Source: Strix aluco (lineage: Eukaryota; Chordata; Aves; Strigiformes; Strigidae). Taken from it: a stretch of DNA of 64,000 bases. The position numbers and the translations under genes were made by a program. Shown here piece by piece: positions 38,481 to 55,922 of the stretch. The stretch spans positions 23,248,264 to 23,312,263 of the forward strand of contig NC_133931.1 in the NCBI RefSeq assembly GCF_031877795.1, read 5' to 3'. Below the pieces are notes generated by a model. The model did no database searches and was not told the DNA's origin. It saw only the letters and a list, made by a program, of their open reading frames with translations. How positions within the stretch are numbered: position 1 is the stretch's first letter; every line of letters starts with the position of its first letter.

Positions 38481-38515
38481 CGGGCGGTGCGCTGCCCGTG
38501 CGTTGCGGCGCGGTG

Positions 38516-38520
38516 ATTGG
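38516..38520 (-). promoter_or_regulatory. Inverted CCAAT box (ATTGG), likely NF-Y site
   Basis: GTGATTGGCGG matches the NF-Y consensus in reverse orientation. NF-Y sites usually sit about 60-100 bp upstream of the start site, which would put transcription initiation around 38580-38610, just before the first-exon donor at 38642/38643. No TATA box is visible nearby, as expected for a CpG-island promoter. Confidence 0.65.
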
Positions 38521-38579
38521 CGGAGACGCCGTGTGTGGCGCTGGGAGAGAGGCTGCAGCGCAGCGAGCCGCGAGACAGG

Positions 38580-38642
38580 CACAGTCCGCGCCGGCCGCCC
38601 GCCCCGAGACACCCGCCGCCGCGCTCCCGTCGCCGCGCACAG
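38580..38642 (+). other. YWHAZ: YWHAZ non-coding first exon (5' UTR), start approximate
   Basis: The right end is a good splice donor: CGCGCACAG then GTAACGGGG, cut after 38642. The left end is estimated from the CCAAT-box distance and could differ by tens of bases. The exon would carry only 5' UTR and join across an intron of about 2.47 kb to the start-codon exon at 41114. Further donor-like sites at 38885/38886, 38976/38977 and 39434/39435 may define alternative first exons; YWHAZ is known to have several in mammals. Confidence 0.55.
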
Positions 38643-41465
<2,823 letters not shown>

Positions 41466-44400
41466 TAAATGGTGCTGGGCCCTCTGGGACTACTTCTAGT
41501 CTGTCAGCAGAGCTGTGGTCTCCTATGCTATTTCTGAAGGACAGGGTTTTAAAAAATGACTTTTCTTTCTCTCATGTATTGATTATTTATATACAAATCA
41601 TCATAGTTATGAATGCTAATGAATTTGGAGATTGTTGAAACGTTATTGTATGTAAAGAATAGTTATGAAAAATCAACATATATCTTTGAAACTAGATACA
41701 AGTTTGGGGTTTTCTCTTCCGCCCTTCTCCGTCAGATCACTTTGTACCCTAGATCACTTTGATTTCTGCAACTTCAGTATGCTGCTCTAATTGTAAGAGG
41801 TAGTTCTTACTCTACGGAAATTGTGCCCCTCCCTGGGTAAGATGATGTAATGTTAGTTATGACTCAGCCATGCAGAAAATTGTCTGCAGGAAGAGGCAGT
41901 AGAAATGCTGTGATACCCTCTTAAACTTAAAATTTTTAGTAGCAAACTAAAAGAGTGTTCACGTTAGGCATTTTCTGTGGCTTGTAGTTATGTTAAAATG
42001 TGCATGTACCCAGCAAACAACCCTATATTTTTGTTGGGAGACTGGTTTACAAAATCCAAATGCTTATTCCAGATTGTCAGGTTTTTTTCAACTGCATATG
42101 CCTGTGGTGCTTCAGCAAGCACACGATTAGCGGATGTCCAGTCCCATGACCGCTTGTGAGGCAGATGTTACTGTCAGCAGTAGAATTGTCCCCTGCACTG
42201 TGGATCCTGCTGGTGTGTCATCCCATATGTGACAGGGATCACGTACCTGGAGGTGACAGAATGACACGTGATATGAGGGAAGTGTTAAATAGCTAAGTAT
42301 GTGCTTGAAGATCTGATGTCAAACGAAAATTAAGATCAATGAGTAGCATAAATTGTGCTTGCTGTGTAAGATAACTAAATGACATGGGTGGTGATCGCTT
42401 CTAGAAGACTGGTTCTCCAAGGGCGTGTAAGAGTCGGCACGGATAACTCTTAAGTCTTGGCTTCCAGTTTAGGCTGGCTTCCATGGTTATTGTAACACAC
42501 CCAGTTTCAAATGTTTTATCTTGTGTAAGGATAACTCTTAACCTTCCGCTATGAAAACAGAAATGCCAAGCTTACACATAGGAAAGAACTGATTTACCAG
42601 TTCTTGTGGTGTTTAAGTGGTGGCTCCTGTATTTAAGCCAGGGAAATAAGGATCCAAATCTGGTGTTCTAATTTCTTGTTTCTCTTTTAAACTAATTATT
42701 TTATTAATGGGAGGGTCCTTGGAGGTGGATGCTTTCATTTTGGAGTGATGTGAAATTCTTCGGTAAACTACTTCTGGGCTTAAGAAATCATTTAAGTCAC
42801 TGGGCTTAGAAACCCCCTTTTAGAAGAACTTGGTGTTTGCAATTAAATTTTTTCTGATAACAGAAACTAGACTGAGGTAAAACTAGCTTTTATTGTGCAT
42901 GCTAAATACAAAAACTAAAACAAAACCCCAGCTTTCGAGTTTGCTGCAGTAGCTAAAGTATCTGGGAGGAGGGGGAACCATGGGTGGGGAATCTTGTTAA
43001 ATCTTCCAAATCTCAAAATGGACTTGAATTTCTCTTTGTGTTAATGAAAGATACATACAATGTTCAAAGAAATAACTGTTCTTTGACATGTTACTACTTT
43101 TAGGAAGCTAATGTCTTACTAATCTTTAGTGTTGCCAGTCCAGTTTTTCTTAATAGATTAAGGAAAAATTACTGTCCAGAAGAAACAATGCCTTAGGCAG
43201 TGATTAGCAGTAATAAAACTACTTTTTTAGACTTAGGTTTAAAAAGAGTTGAAAACTTTTAAATCCTGTCCCTTGATTAAAACAAAAAATGCTTTCAGAT
43301 GTCATGCACTACCTTTGACATTGCTAATTGCATTGAAGAATTAGATTCATATTCAAAAACATATTCTTGTTTTCTTTGTTGGAATATCCTGTTGACATAC
43401 CTTCTTACTCACTTAGAAACATGACTGACTCTTGCTTTATTTGACATCCACTTTGCTTTAACAGAGAAAAAAGAATTGTGGTGACATATTTAATTGTTTT
43501 TTGTGAACAGGAGTCTGCACAATAATACTACATCCAAAGGTAGAGCTAGGGGTTTTTCTTCAGAAGATCCTCTGTAATTTTTGTACTGCATAATCTAGTC
43601 TATAACTGTTCACAGAAGTGAAAAACATGGCTTACCAAGTCTTGCGTGGTGTAAAGTATGCCATTAATAAGACCTGAAGTGTTAACAGACTTTCAAAGCT
43701 TTCGGTCACGAGCCTTATCAATTACAGTACAAAAGCAGCTTGGAAACTTTTGTATCATTTATTAAGACTGTGAATCTGTTTGAGCTGTTGTGTCTTCAGT
43801 TGCCTGCTAGGCTCTTAGGTAATATTTAATACGCTGGGGTGTTACGTCACAGCTGAGTGTGGAAGTGACTGGTGTCCTAACTTCAGTGTTGAAGGGAGGA
43901 AACCAATTAAGAGAACGTGTGTGTGACTAGCAGAATGTAGCCAAAGCAGGCTCCTCTGCAGCTTTGCGCTCTCTTCCCCCCTTTGTTGGAATCAGATTAC
44001 TGTTGGATTGGAAGAAATAGCTCCTCCGATTCAGTAGACACAGAGTATACTAAAGTGTGCCTGGGTTCTCTTCCCAGCTCTTCCGCTAACTTAGAGTGAG
44101 TAAGAGCAATTAATCCTGGACTCTTTTCTTGTTTCATAACTATTAGACTCAGTGATAAAAACTTCAGTGGTTATGTGGGTCAGGTCCGACCATTTATTTT
44201 TCTTCTTTACACTGGTCTTGCAGCAGGAAAAGCCAGCATCTGCATCCTTGCCACTTCCTAAATCTTCCCTCACTTGAACCCACCGTGGAGTACCTCTACA
44301 GCTCTACAAACAGCTGAACTCGTCCTCTTGTTTGCTGCAGCCTCAGAGTGCTGCTGTACAAAGAAGACACCTAAAATCTCTTGGTCCAACACCAATTCTG

Positions 44401-46499
44401 TCAGATATACACTGAGGTATATTCAAGTGTAGCACAACTTGGAGTTGGCCTGGTAGTGCTGAAAAACTGCAAATAATTTTGACACATTGTGCATAGCACA
44501 AGTTCCTTGCACTGTAACAATAAAGCTGAATTTCCAAATTCTTCAAGAATAATATAGTGTGTGTGGGGAAGGAAGTACATTGCCATACTCAAGCATCTTA
44601 AATGTACTTGAGTATTGTAGAAAATTTCCAGCCTCAGAAATTTTGTATTGATACAGGAAATTAAGCTTTTTGTTAAGTATTTTTCCTCATGTTAGCTAAG
44701 TGTGTGCTTCACATTCTGTTTCACTTTCTATAGTAGAAGGGAGGGTCTGTCTAAAATACCAGTATAATGATCTTTTATTTGTCATTTCCATAATAAAAAT
44801 TGTTATTAATCTAGCAGGTGTGGATTTCCTTCAAAATGCTTTTTGCAGTTGATGGGAAACAGAGCTGGAACTGAAGTCGTTCAAATTAAATCTGTAGTAA
44901 GATGAATTTTTCAGCTAATGAGGATTATTCTGAAGTACAGAGAAGAATGTATGGAGAGATCTGAATAGCTAACATCTGATACTGCTTGCATGTTAGAAGT
45001 TCTCAGGAGCTCTGAACTACTAGTAGCTTTCAGGCAGTCTCTGACATGAACTAAATGTAAACTAATCATTTAAAACACAACTGGCTATCTCCACTTTAGT
45101 ATGAATGTAATTCTAGACAGTTCCATTCTCTTCCCTAGGCTGGCACGTGCATCAGTAGTTCCCTGCGTGTCCACCAGTGAGGAGGTTCCCATGTTGTGAC
45201 AGTTCCCATGTTCTTCCCCCCTGTCCAGTCTTCTGGGTGTTGTCTCCTCCTCCCCCAAGCTCCCCCACAGTCACACCTTAAGTAAATCTCTTTGCTTGCA
45301 GTGCCCAAGTGCTCTGTTTCACTGTTTCTTTTCCCTTTTGGTTGTTCCCCTGAAGGTCTGGTGAGCTTCCTGAAGCCTTGGCTGCCCTTGGGCATTCTGG
45401 AGTTAGTGTTACACGTAGGTGTTACATGTTGCTTTTCCCTTGCTCCCTCCCTGCCAGAAAAGATGCAGGTTAATGGCCCTGTTCAGGACCCTCTCAATAA
45501 GATGAATTGTTTGCTTTGTTTGCTGCATTATGTCTTCCTAACTTCATGCTCGGAAGTATAAAATGGTTCTACTTGTGTGTTTATACTATTTAGACTTCTT
45601 TGCACTTGTTATGGATGCTTCACTTTCTGGAAGTGGTAATTGTTGTGAGAAGAGAACGTGCAGTTAAATCTTGACTAAGTGACTTCAGGTTTGTGATTCT
45701 GTCATGTGTATGTTGTTTTGCAGGGAGAGTAGGAGAAGGTTTAGTAACCTGTCATGGGGCTGCAGTTCACTGGGGGGAAGAGAGCATAATTCCATTCGGA
45801 ATGCATCTAAATGGCTTTTTAAAGAACATACCACAGAATTAATGCCTATTGCCCTCAGTCTCAAATTATCGTGGGGCTATTTTCTAGTTGCCTGCAAACA
45901 TCTTAATAGGTTACTGTGTTCCATAAAACCTGTTTCTGCACTAATTCTTAATGACAGGATTAGGAAATTTAGTCCTCTCTCTAGGAAGCCATATGCTTTT
46001 TGACGTGCACATTTCTCTTTTTCGAGCATACAATGGTTGACTTTTTCTAACACCCCCTCCCCCCAAAAAAAAAAAAAAACCAACCAGTGTGTCTTCCTGA
46101 TGGTCAAAGAGCACAGCTAACCTATAGAGTGGTGCTAGCAAGCAGGTGCTTGCTTATGAGCTTGAATGGCTGATAATATCATATGACCTATGCTATGAAG
46201 GTACTTGATACTAACAAAAAATTCAGTGTTCTCACTGAAAATTGCTACCCTTAGTTCTGTGATTCCTTCAGGCTTGCTGATTTTTTTTATTTTTGACAGC
46301 ACTTTGTTTCTGTCTGAGATCTGTGTCCTTTATTTGATGTTTTTGGAAAAGAAGGGGAGGTGTTTGTAGAAGCTTCTATTTGCAGCATGTCAATCGCAAA
46401 AGGGGGGTGGTTAATTTACTGAAATCTAGGTGTTAGGTGCCCTAAATCTTTGTTTTGAAAAACTTAGTCATTATTTTAAGCTGTTTTGATTGAATAATT

Positions 46500-46985
46500 T
46501 ATGTTGGAAGGGAGGTCACTTAGTTCAGCTCTGCTCAGAACAGATCCAGTTAGATCACATTGTTCAAGGCCTTGTCAGTCAAATTTTGAATATCTTCAAG
46601 GATGGAGATTCCACAACCTCTCTGGACAGCCTGTCATAATATTTGGTCATACTTATGGTTAAAAGAAAACAAAACAAAATCCTTGTATGTAATCAGAACT
46701 TCTCATGTTCCAACTTGTCTGCTGCCTCTGATCATTTCACTGTAGACCTCCAGGAAGAGTCTGGCTCCATCTTCTCTTGGCAGCTGTACTCAGCAGTAAG
46801 ATCTGCTGGTCTTCTCTTCTCCAGGCTGAAGAAACCCACCTCTCTCAGCCTTGCCTTGTACATCATGTGCTCCAGCACCATAATCATGCCGGTGGCCTCC
46901 ACTGGACTCACTTCAGTATATCCATGTCTCTCATACTGTGGAGCCCAAACCTGGACATAGAACTCAAAATGTCATCTCAAGTTCT
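46500..46985 (-). mobile_element. Old, degraded CR1 LINE fragment
   Basis: Reverse-oriented CR1 3' region, much more diverged than the other copies. Recognisable landmarks are GTTGGAAGGGAGGTCACTTA at the 3' end, then GGAGATTCCACAACCTCTCTGG, and CTTCTCTTCTCCAGGCTGAA, with several indels between them. No long coding frame survives. Both boundaries are approximate. It is antisense to YWHAZ within intron 2. Confidence 0.82.
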
Positions 46986-49900
46986 TAAAATTTGTATTAA
47001 AAGATGGTAATTGGTAATGTGCTAGTGGTATACGTGGAAATCTGCAAGTACCTCTGGTTCACAAATAACTTCTCTGCATGAACTTTTATATATTGCAGAG
47101 CAAATGTAGCCAGGGTTTGCTAACTTCCCAGGATGGTTATAATTTAAGCTTTTGATTAACTCTCCAAGTCTAGCTTTTTCAGTTAGGGTTTGGCTGGTAT
47201 AATTGCTCACATTTGTTGAAGGTAGGAGGCTGAGGCAATTTGCATCAACCTCATGATTTCACTTTGTTAATCCTTTAATCACTTCCCTGGTTGTGGCTAC
47301 ACACCTTCAGGGTGGTTGTTTTTTTTTTTTGGCTGTTGAGTTTTTACTTTTTTTCTTTTTTTCCCCTGCAGTGAAAGCACTGCCTAAACTAGAGAAATTT
47401 CCTTTAATTTTTTTAAGCAAATGGTCTTTAATTTTTTTTAAGAAAACAAAACTGTTGAATCGTGGAGAATTAAAACATCGTGGATCAGTTCAAATATGAG
47501 AACTTGTGTTGTTTTTTATTTATTCTACATTGTTCGTGTAATTGTTTATAAAGACATGAAACTTATGCTCATGTTTGAAAGGATTTTAAATTCCAGCATA
47601 TATAAGTAATTTACTGGTGGTTGGGCTGCATGAGCTTGTACTTACTCATCTTAGCAACAGGTGCATTCATAATGTTGATAATGTGTGTTTAATGCACCCA
47701 TTTATCATAAAGTCAGCTAAGGTGCTCTGCATAAATGCAAAAATAATATTTAAATATGCAGTTACCTCTGATACTTACATTAGCTATGTGTGCACATGTG
47801 TGTATATAAATGCATACATGTATCTATATCCTCTTGTATTTATTGGAAATAGAATAAATCTTTGCTGTAACCAATAGTCTGCTCTATTAATTTCACTTGG
47901 CATTGATGTCTAGTAACTGGCTTTGATTTTTAAAAAAAGTATGCAGTGCTTATACTGTTCAAAAGCATCCAGGTAATGACTTGCTTTTTGACAGCAACCT
48001 TCAGTGTTCAAGTACTTTATGCACTTACCGCTGATAGGCAGTTCTAAGCAGCAAAATAAAGTAAGTTGATCAGTTTAGTCACCTGGTGACAGATACTCTC
48101 CTCTTCTTTCCGTGCTGTTGAAGCAAGAACTTCACTGCGTGTACTTCTAATTTTGTGAGGCTGCTAAGTGTGTTTGTTTCACTGGTTGGTTACTTAGAAG
48201 GCTAAGAGTAGAAACACTGCATTGTTAAGATACCAGCTTTTACTGTACCTGTGAAAGACGTAAGTGGTAGAAATATAAAATTTAGAATATGAGCAGAATT
48301 AGTGCATTATCTCAGTTCATCTGTATAAACAGATGCCACACTATCGCTGATTCTATCTGGAAACTGCTGTCTGGTTACCATGCACTTGACAGAAGTATGT
48401 GTTTCTGAAACAGGTTCTCAAACACTTTACATGTTCTTTGCTGTAGGCAGACACAGCAGCTCCTGGCTCTGAACCTGAAGTGGTTGTCCATTCAGGCAGT
48501 AGATGACTACCATTGTGAAATAGACTGAGAAAGCTTGTGCTATCGAAGTTGACTGAAGAGCATTAACACTGTTGATTATTTCTTAAACTTGTTTTTTACT
48601 GAACTTCAGCTCTTGTGGAGTTACTTATTTTTCTTGAAATCTGACAGAAGATTGACAATGCCTCTGCTAATGAGAAGCAATAATAACTCATGCTGCTGCT
48701 GAGATGAACAGTAAATTCTTAATTTTTTAAATTAGATTTAGTGCAAGTCATGAGGTAGGAAAGCAGTTGTGGGTTGGTGGGATGGTTTTCTGAATGTTGT
48801 GACAATGCAGGTAACAAAATATTTAAGAATGGGAATCTGATCTCTAACTGATCGGATTCTAGTGTAGAGTAGGCTTCCACCACTAAAATGGTATTTTTGC
48901 TAATAAAATGCTTTTATTAACATTGTATGCTATAATGAACTAATAGATACATAGTCTACTTCAGGAGGTTTCAGATGTTCTCAGAGTGCAAGCTGCTGAA
49001 GATAAATGGTTCGTACTTCTGTTTCTTATCAAGGATAAAAAGTGTTACATCATGCGAGACCAAAACTGTAGAGCCTTAAGACAGCTAGAACGTGTTCTGG
49101 TTTGGAGTACAGCCACAACACCTATCACTTAGACCTACTTGTCTAGCAGAAATTCTCATCCAACTCAATTAGTTTCAATTTTGTATTATCTCAAATTTCT
49201 CGAAGATGTTCTGATTCTTCAAAAAATAATGATCAATGCTTTTGGCACCATTCTTTTTTGTTGCAAGTCCCCAGTATTCAAGAAATAAATTAATGAGGTG
49301 ATGCAGAAAAAACCCAAGCCAGGTAAAAATTGTGTATTGACTGTGACCCTCAGCAGAGACTTGTTTTGTGTATTAATGTCTATCGCAATGCCTCAACAAG
49401 TTAAATACTTTAATCCTAATTATTTTTCTGTTAAGTGTCTTATTGGCTTCTGCCTTTGGTATGAATTTTCTCAGAGTTGGTTACTAAACTGGAGGGGCAT
49501 TTTTGCCTATGCTTCAGGATCTGGTTCCTTCACTGTCATGTGTTTGTTAAGCATACGTTGGTAAAAACCTGTAACGATTGGCATGAAGGACTTAAGTCTT
49601 TTGAATAATCTCAAAGAGTATGTCCTGATATTAAGTATATTTGCTTCCCTTGCCGTAAATACGAATTGGAAAGCAAAGTGGTAGAGGAACAAGCTACTGA
49701 GGGGCATGATAACCTAAGATGGGGAGGGTATATCTGCAAGAAGAGTGACATCTGTGGCTGTAGAAGTGTGAACTGAGATGCTGTTCCTCATCGCCTCAGT
49801 TCCCATCCGTTTCTTTTTATGCAGGCCAGCGGTGTGCCCATCTGTATGTGCCATACCTTCCCTCTAAGCACCCTGTAGACGTTTTAGTGCACGCACCTAC

Positions 49901-52900
49901 TTCTTACTGACTTAGTTCTATCCTCCAGCACACATGTCAGCATGAAGATGATTTTTCAGGGTGTCCTACTTCTTCCACGTTTTCCTCCACCTGCTCATAC
50001 ATGATACTGCTTTTGTTCTCTTTTCTAAAGAAACACTTTTAGACTAGTTTAGTAGTGTTTTTTTACATAAACTAATTTTTTTTTGCCATTCTTTGTTACA
50101 CAGGATTCCCCTTTCTCTGTTAGTCCTTTAGTTCTTTTTTCAGTTACCCTCTTATAACTCAGGCCTCATTTCCTCCATTGTTTTCCCTTTCTAGATCTTC
50201 ACCAGATTGACTACAGCAAAACTGCTAATAAAGTATATCTTTTTCCTGCTCTTATCAATCCCAGGTGTCCCTATGCATGTCATATCTCCCACTGTTGCAT
50301 GAACTCCACAATCTAATTCCTCCCTGCCCTCTGAAGGTCTTTTGTCCCAGATTCTGCATTCCCCTCCCTGCTGAGGCTCATCCTTCTCACCTTTTTCTCT
50401 TCCAGCCAGCTTTCTCTTCTCACCTTTTTCAAACTTCTGCTGCTGTCTGTGTGGGCAGCCAATTTGATGGGAAGAGAGAATAACTAGCACTGAGAACAGG
50501 CAGCAAGCTTGCTTCCTTTTTCAGCAGATGTTTTACCAGAGAGATCTCCAGTGCCACAGCAGCCACTAGTATTCAACAGCTTTTATTGTATTCCTGTTCT
50601 AGTGAGCAAATGAGTAGATAAAAATCTGTAGCTAACTTTAAACAAAAGGCTTTGTTTTTGCCTGGTGTAGAATGCTGACAGCAGAACAGTCCTTTTGGTT
50701 GTCTCCCAGGAGGGTTGGAGGTCACCCATGAGGCAGCAGTTGCAGAGCCCTGATTCTGAGCACTGGGTAGTACTGTAATTAGAAGCAGCATAATGAGCCT
50801 GTCTCAAAAGCAGCCTGGGTTTGAGAAGGGATTGTCTAAAAATATTCCCCTTAAAATACAAATATTTGTCATTTTCCTCCAACAGTTCAGATAGCCATGT
50901 AAATAAAATTTCTACTGGCCACAGATGTTTTGGTTAAACCCTTTGTAGTGTGTGTGTGAATATGTACAGCGCAGCTAATTGCACGTGGTGTTTTTATAGC
51001 CTGAGTAACTTTCCTAACTTTGGTGCTGAGGCAGAAAACACATGCGTGGAAAATCACTCGCTAGCTTTTTATGGGAATGATAGGTGTCTTGAACTTGTCC
51101 TACATAGATGGCCAACTTTAATAACTTTGTCATCAAAATAGTAGTCTGTAAAAGAACAGCTTAACAAAAGTGTGCTACAGTTACTGTGCTGGTTGGTTAG
51201 TGAGTTCCACGTGAAACCAAGTACAGGTAGCTCTTCCCACAGTGTGTACCTGGAAATGCTTACTTTGAATGTCTCCCTAGGTACACCTGATACTTTGTAT
51301 GTGTAATTCTTTCAAACACTCATGCTCAGCTATGCAGGCAGTCAGAAAACAGCAAGTCAACATTGTAACGGTAGTCTGAATGGGTTTGTGTCTCCTGCTG
51401 CAAAGGAAGGATTGTTGCCTTAGAAGCATTGGGGCACAAGAGGAGCTTGGTATGCTCAGGGTTGCAGTTGGTAAGTGTATGTTGATGCATCTGGAAAGCT
51501 GAATCTTAAGACTCAATAGACTGTGTTAGAACAAGCAATTAAATGGCAATACTTCAGCTGGATGTCCCTTTTCTTCATATCCATCACATCTTTTTCTTTC
51601 CTTCCTCCCCTGCTCACCTTCTTCCTTTGTGGAGAACAAAGTAAATAGCTACATGGATGGTGTGAAGGTGCAGTGGGGGCTTTTGATTCCTGTTTGGAAA
51701 TGGTACTGAAACTCTTCAAATAATCTGAAGTTATTTGGTGGTCTTCTAAAAGAAATACAGACTTGAGCACCAGTGCTTCTATAAGCTAAACTTTTAGGGT
51801 TTTTTTAAATGAAATTAAGAAGTAGATTTAAGACAAAAGTAACACTTTGTCATGTGCAGGTGGTCAGGTATCTACAGCTTCTTCTCAATAGTGTGTTGTG
51901 GGTATTAAGGTTATGCTGATGTAAGGGGAGTTTGGACAAGGTGTGGAATGTGGACAGGAAGCCTGTTGAAAGTTACTGCATTCAGAGAAACCACATCTGG
52001 CTCAGGAAGTCCCTTCACATTGATGGAGATTAATGGAAGCATGACATTTTCTTGCTTTCTTTATATATTTTTCTAATGGCATCCTCTTTTGGGCAGTGTT
52101 ACAGGTAGATCAGTAGACAGAAGAGTCCTGTCCTGTATTCTTGTTTTGTCTTGAAGATAGTGGCATGCTGTTTACATCATGAAAATATTAGGCCGTTGTC
52201 AGTTAGTGTGAAATAGGTTTCAGGCTGAGCTTAAAAAAAAAAGATAAGCTGTTTCTTTCATGTCTTCCATGAATTTAAAAACCAAAGAGTTCTTCCATGT
52301 TGTCTTCATCTCTATGCCATATACCACAGATAGGTGACAAGTGAATTAAAGATCAGCTAATACTCCTGTGTAATTTATCTTCAAAACTAGAAATAATGTC
52401 ATAATTATATCAGGTGGCTTTTGATACTGCTTGAAAACAAAAGGCCTGCCTTGTAAGCTCTTGAGCAAAACTGATACTGTTTATAAATTACCTAACGTTT
52501 ATCAGTGTATTCTTTTGTATTTTTGCCATTCTGCAGCTTGGTTCTTTTGCAAGAGCAGTATCTTTTTGTTTCTCCAGTAGTTCTAGAGTTTTTACTTAAC
52601 GATGTATCTTAATAATTAATTTTTGGTACTTAAAAACAAAGCTTCTTGTCTCAGAGCTTTAAGTGTATATTACCTGCTCATTTACAACTATATCTTTCTA
52701 GAACCTGGTGATTTTATTCTTACACTCCTGTTTGTCAGGAGGGAAATATTTTAAGTAGAGCTGTTGATGCAATACTCAAGCGCATTAATAATTATATAAA
52801 GCTCTCAGGCAATACATGTGCTGAGACTGAGCCTTTAATAAAGGGAAATACGCACAGAAGTATAAGCAACAAGGCAAAACTGAGGCATTGATTTTAATGC

Positions 52901-54480
52901 TCTTATGATGAATTTGGGAAAAGTCTTCTGGCCCACACAAGTCATTTGCCAAAGATGTAAGCAAATACTTCTGAAAGAATGGTAGTTTAAGGCTTCAAGT
53001 GTCAGGAAAGGACTATTCAAGTCTTTATGGGTTGCCTTCCTGTCTTCAACTGAAGTTCTCACCACAACTTGGCAAACTGAAGCATGTCTACTTGCAGTAA
53101 GAAGCAGGCAGGCTTTTTGTAGGGGGTTGGGTGTTGGGGTTTTTTGTTACATGGAATTACTACTTGTTATGCTTCCTTCACACTCCTAACCGAGCCTGGT
53201 AACTCTTACCTTTCAGACTTTATCTTGCAAAACCACAGGAACGAGTCCATAGGGCTTTCATCAAAATGGGCTCAAAACACATTGTGCTAGATGTTGCCAT
53301 CTGTTGACTGTGTCCTGCTCTGGCAAAAGAATGTGTGTAAGAATGAAGTGAATCTCTTTCTAGTTTGGTGTTTAAAATAAGCCAAGATTGAAGTTCACCA
53401 GTAGAATAATACATTTGTGTGCATGCAGCCTCTGTTACGGATCTCTGGAGACAAAGACTTTTGTCTAGTGCATACTTGCTCAGGGTGGGGGAACGTACCA
53501 AATTTATGAGATTTCTTATCTATGGTATGTATGAGCATAGCTGACATCTCCTGAGTTCAAATGTGCTGTCTGTCCCAGTCCAGAGTACCAGAAAGCTGTT
53601 AATCGTAATTGCAGTTGTGAAGTGTTGAAGCCTGATCTTTTAACAGCCAGCATATTAGTAAGAGTTGATATTCAAATTTAGTACATGCATTTTTTTTTTA
53701 AAGTAATAATTTTCCATGAAGTCTTTCTGGAAAGACTGTGTATGACTTTGTTATGAAAAGTATTAGCAGCACTTGTACAAGCTGTTACAGGTTTTGGCTG
53801 AAATGTGCTCTAAGATGCTGCTGCATCTCCCTAATTGACTACAGTGCTATGGTTGGTTTCACAGCAGTTAGATTCTTGCTATCAAATTAAAAGTTCTGAC
53901 AATTGTGTCTGAGTAGTTGTGGGGTTCGTGGGGCAGAGTGTGGTGTTTTGGTTTTGTTTAAAAAGCTGTTTCTACCAGATTCTGATTGAGGCACTGTAAT
54001 TAACTGCCCATGGAGTTGTAGTTAGTGCATATTAGCATACATAAAAAATGGATGGGAATTTTGCACAATAGCAGGAATGTGATGAATGAGCATGAGGGCT
54101 TAGCTACATACCATGTAGCTATAACATACCCATGCTGTATGGACTTCAGTTGTCAGGGTGTTGTATGCATTTCAGTAATGTGGATCACCTAACTAACTTG
54201 GTAATTACCCATCAGCTTGTTGGTCCAGGCCTGGACTGGCTGTTAGCACTTCAGTAGCCTGTAGGTTGATCAGCTCTATACTGATAAAACATTGTCATGT
54301 CAACCGGTAAAGGAGAGAGAAGATAGGCATATATGGGTGAGACTATCGAAACAGTTCTTGTTCCTGTTTCTTCTGTTTTGGACAAACAGAACCCATCAAC
54401 AGGACTTAAGTATCAAGATATTCCTCCTTGTGGAAAAAATTGTATCCTCCAGAGAAGCCTTGTAGTTAAAGCTATGGAGG

Positions 54481-54497
54481 AAAAAAAAAAAAAAAAA
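54481..54497. repeat. Poly-A run (17 A)
   Basis: Seventeen consecutive A in intron 2 after GGAGG. No retrocopy is identifiable next to it. Confidence 0.85.
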
Positions 54498-55718
54498 CCA
54501 GTATTCCCCATAAGCAGATGTGTTAGCAGATAACAAAGTGTTAGATGGGTTATGCCTTTTGTTATGCCTAACATTTTATGTTCTCTTCTGTACCTGAACT
54601 CTAAAAGGTCAGTAGTTTTACTGGTCTCATCTGTATGGCTTTCTGTAGCCACACCACCTCCATGCAGATTGGGGCTTTCACAGCCACTCTAGGATTGATC
54701 AGTGTACTCTGAATCCTCAGCCTAACTTTAAAGGAGTGTTTTGTGTTTACTTATGACAGTAAAAGAAAATATATCCTGAAATAAAAAGACTGGTACAAAC
54801 AGGAGGAACTGAATATCTAGTACTACATAAATAATAGGGAAGAGATCTCCTTTCAGTAATTTCACATGCTAGTTTTTAAATGTTAATCTGCTTTCAGGTT
54901 TTGTTGTTACTGTTTATGAACTATTTGGCATAAATAAAATTTCACAAAGATATGTGGCCTACCAGTCCTACGTGTTCTTTGTACAGAATAGAGTCTTTCA
55001 TCCAGATATGAGCAAGCTACCAGTGCAGTCTTGGAGTCTGAGTCTCTTTGCATAGGCTATATTCTATGAGTATCTGTTCAAAGGGATTTTCTTAGCTCTT
55101 CAGTCTTCTAAATTCAACATGGGTTTAAAACTTTCTCAGTACAAGGTTATGCACTGTCCAAGCTGCTATTGCCCTGCTAGTATGTATCTGATTAGGAAGA
55201 CTTTCTCAATTGGTAGTCTCTTCTCTTCTCTGTGTGCTGGTGCAATTCAACCATTCAGTTAGATGTTTGCAAAGAACTTTACCGCATTTGTGACCTAAGT
55301 GAACTTTAGGTTTGGTTGCTGCTATGGGAGTGAGCAGAGCTGTACTTAATCAAACAACCTTCTATACAGATGATAAATAATTTGTGTTTCTAGAATCACT
55401 GAAAACATCTTGGTCTGACCAGTTAATGGAGGGTACAAGAAGGAGGGCAACTCCCCATGGTGCCAGAAGGGTCAGTGCAGACTGACACACCTGACTTAAT
55501 TGCAGTCCTACAGAGAAAAACTAATAAGGAGCCTTATTCTCAGTAGCTGGTAACCTTCGGTTGTCACTGAAGTTGGAGTTTCTTGGCACTCATGAAAAAT
55601 GTCATAGCTGTGAATCCTGAAGCTCTCTAATGGTGAGAACAGAGCGTGTAAGTCATTACAGAGAGCTGAAGCATGTGAAACCATGTACCTTACAGCCTTC
55701 TGCTTCACTCCGGCCGCA

Positions 55719-55922
55719 CTAGGGCAGAGGTAGCTCTGAACCCTTCTCCTCGCGTAGTGGTATGCCCTCCAGAAGGGCACCTTTGCCGTGAGACAGCTGG
55801 GTAGCCCCTTCGACTGGCTCCATAAAAATACTTTTGCCACCGACTTGCTTGTACAGTGTTCCCAGTGTTGCCAAAAGATTGTCTCTGATGTCATTCAGAT
55901 GGGAAGCAAGGACGCACAGCAT
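55719..55922 (-). other. Antisense short ORF of unknown meaning inside intron 2
   Basis: A 67-codon minus-strand frame with protein-like composition (for example LNDIRDNLLATLGTLYKQV). It overlaps a 128-codon frame at 55508-55894 in another minus-strand phase. The local sequence is richer in CpG than the surrounding intron. A TGA lies immediately upstream of its ATG in the same frame. I do not recognise the product. It could be a remnant of a retro-copied gene, an unrecognised repeat, or chance. Confidence 0.15.
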
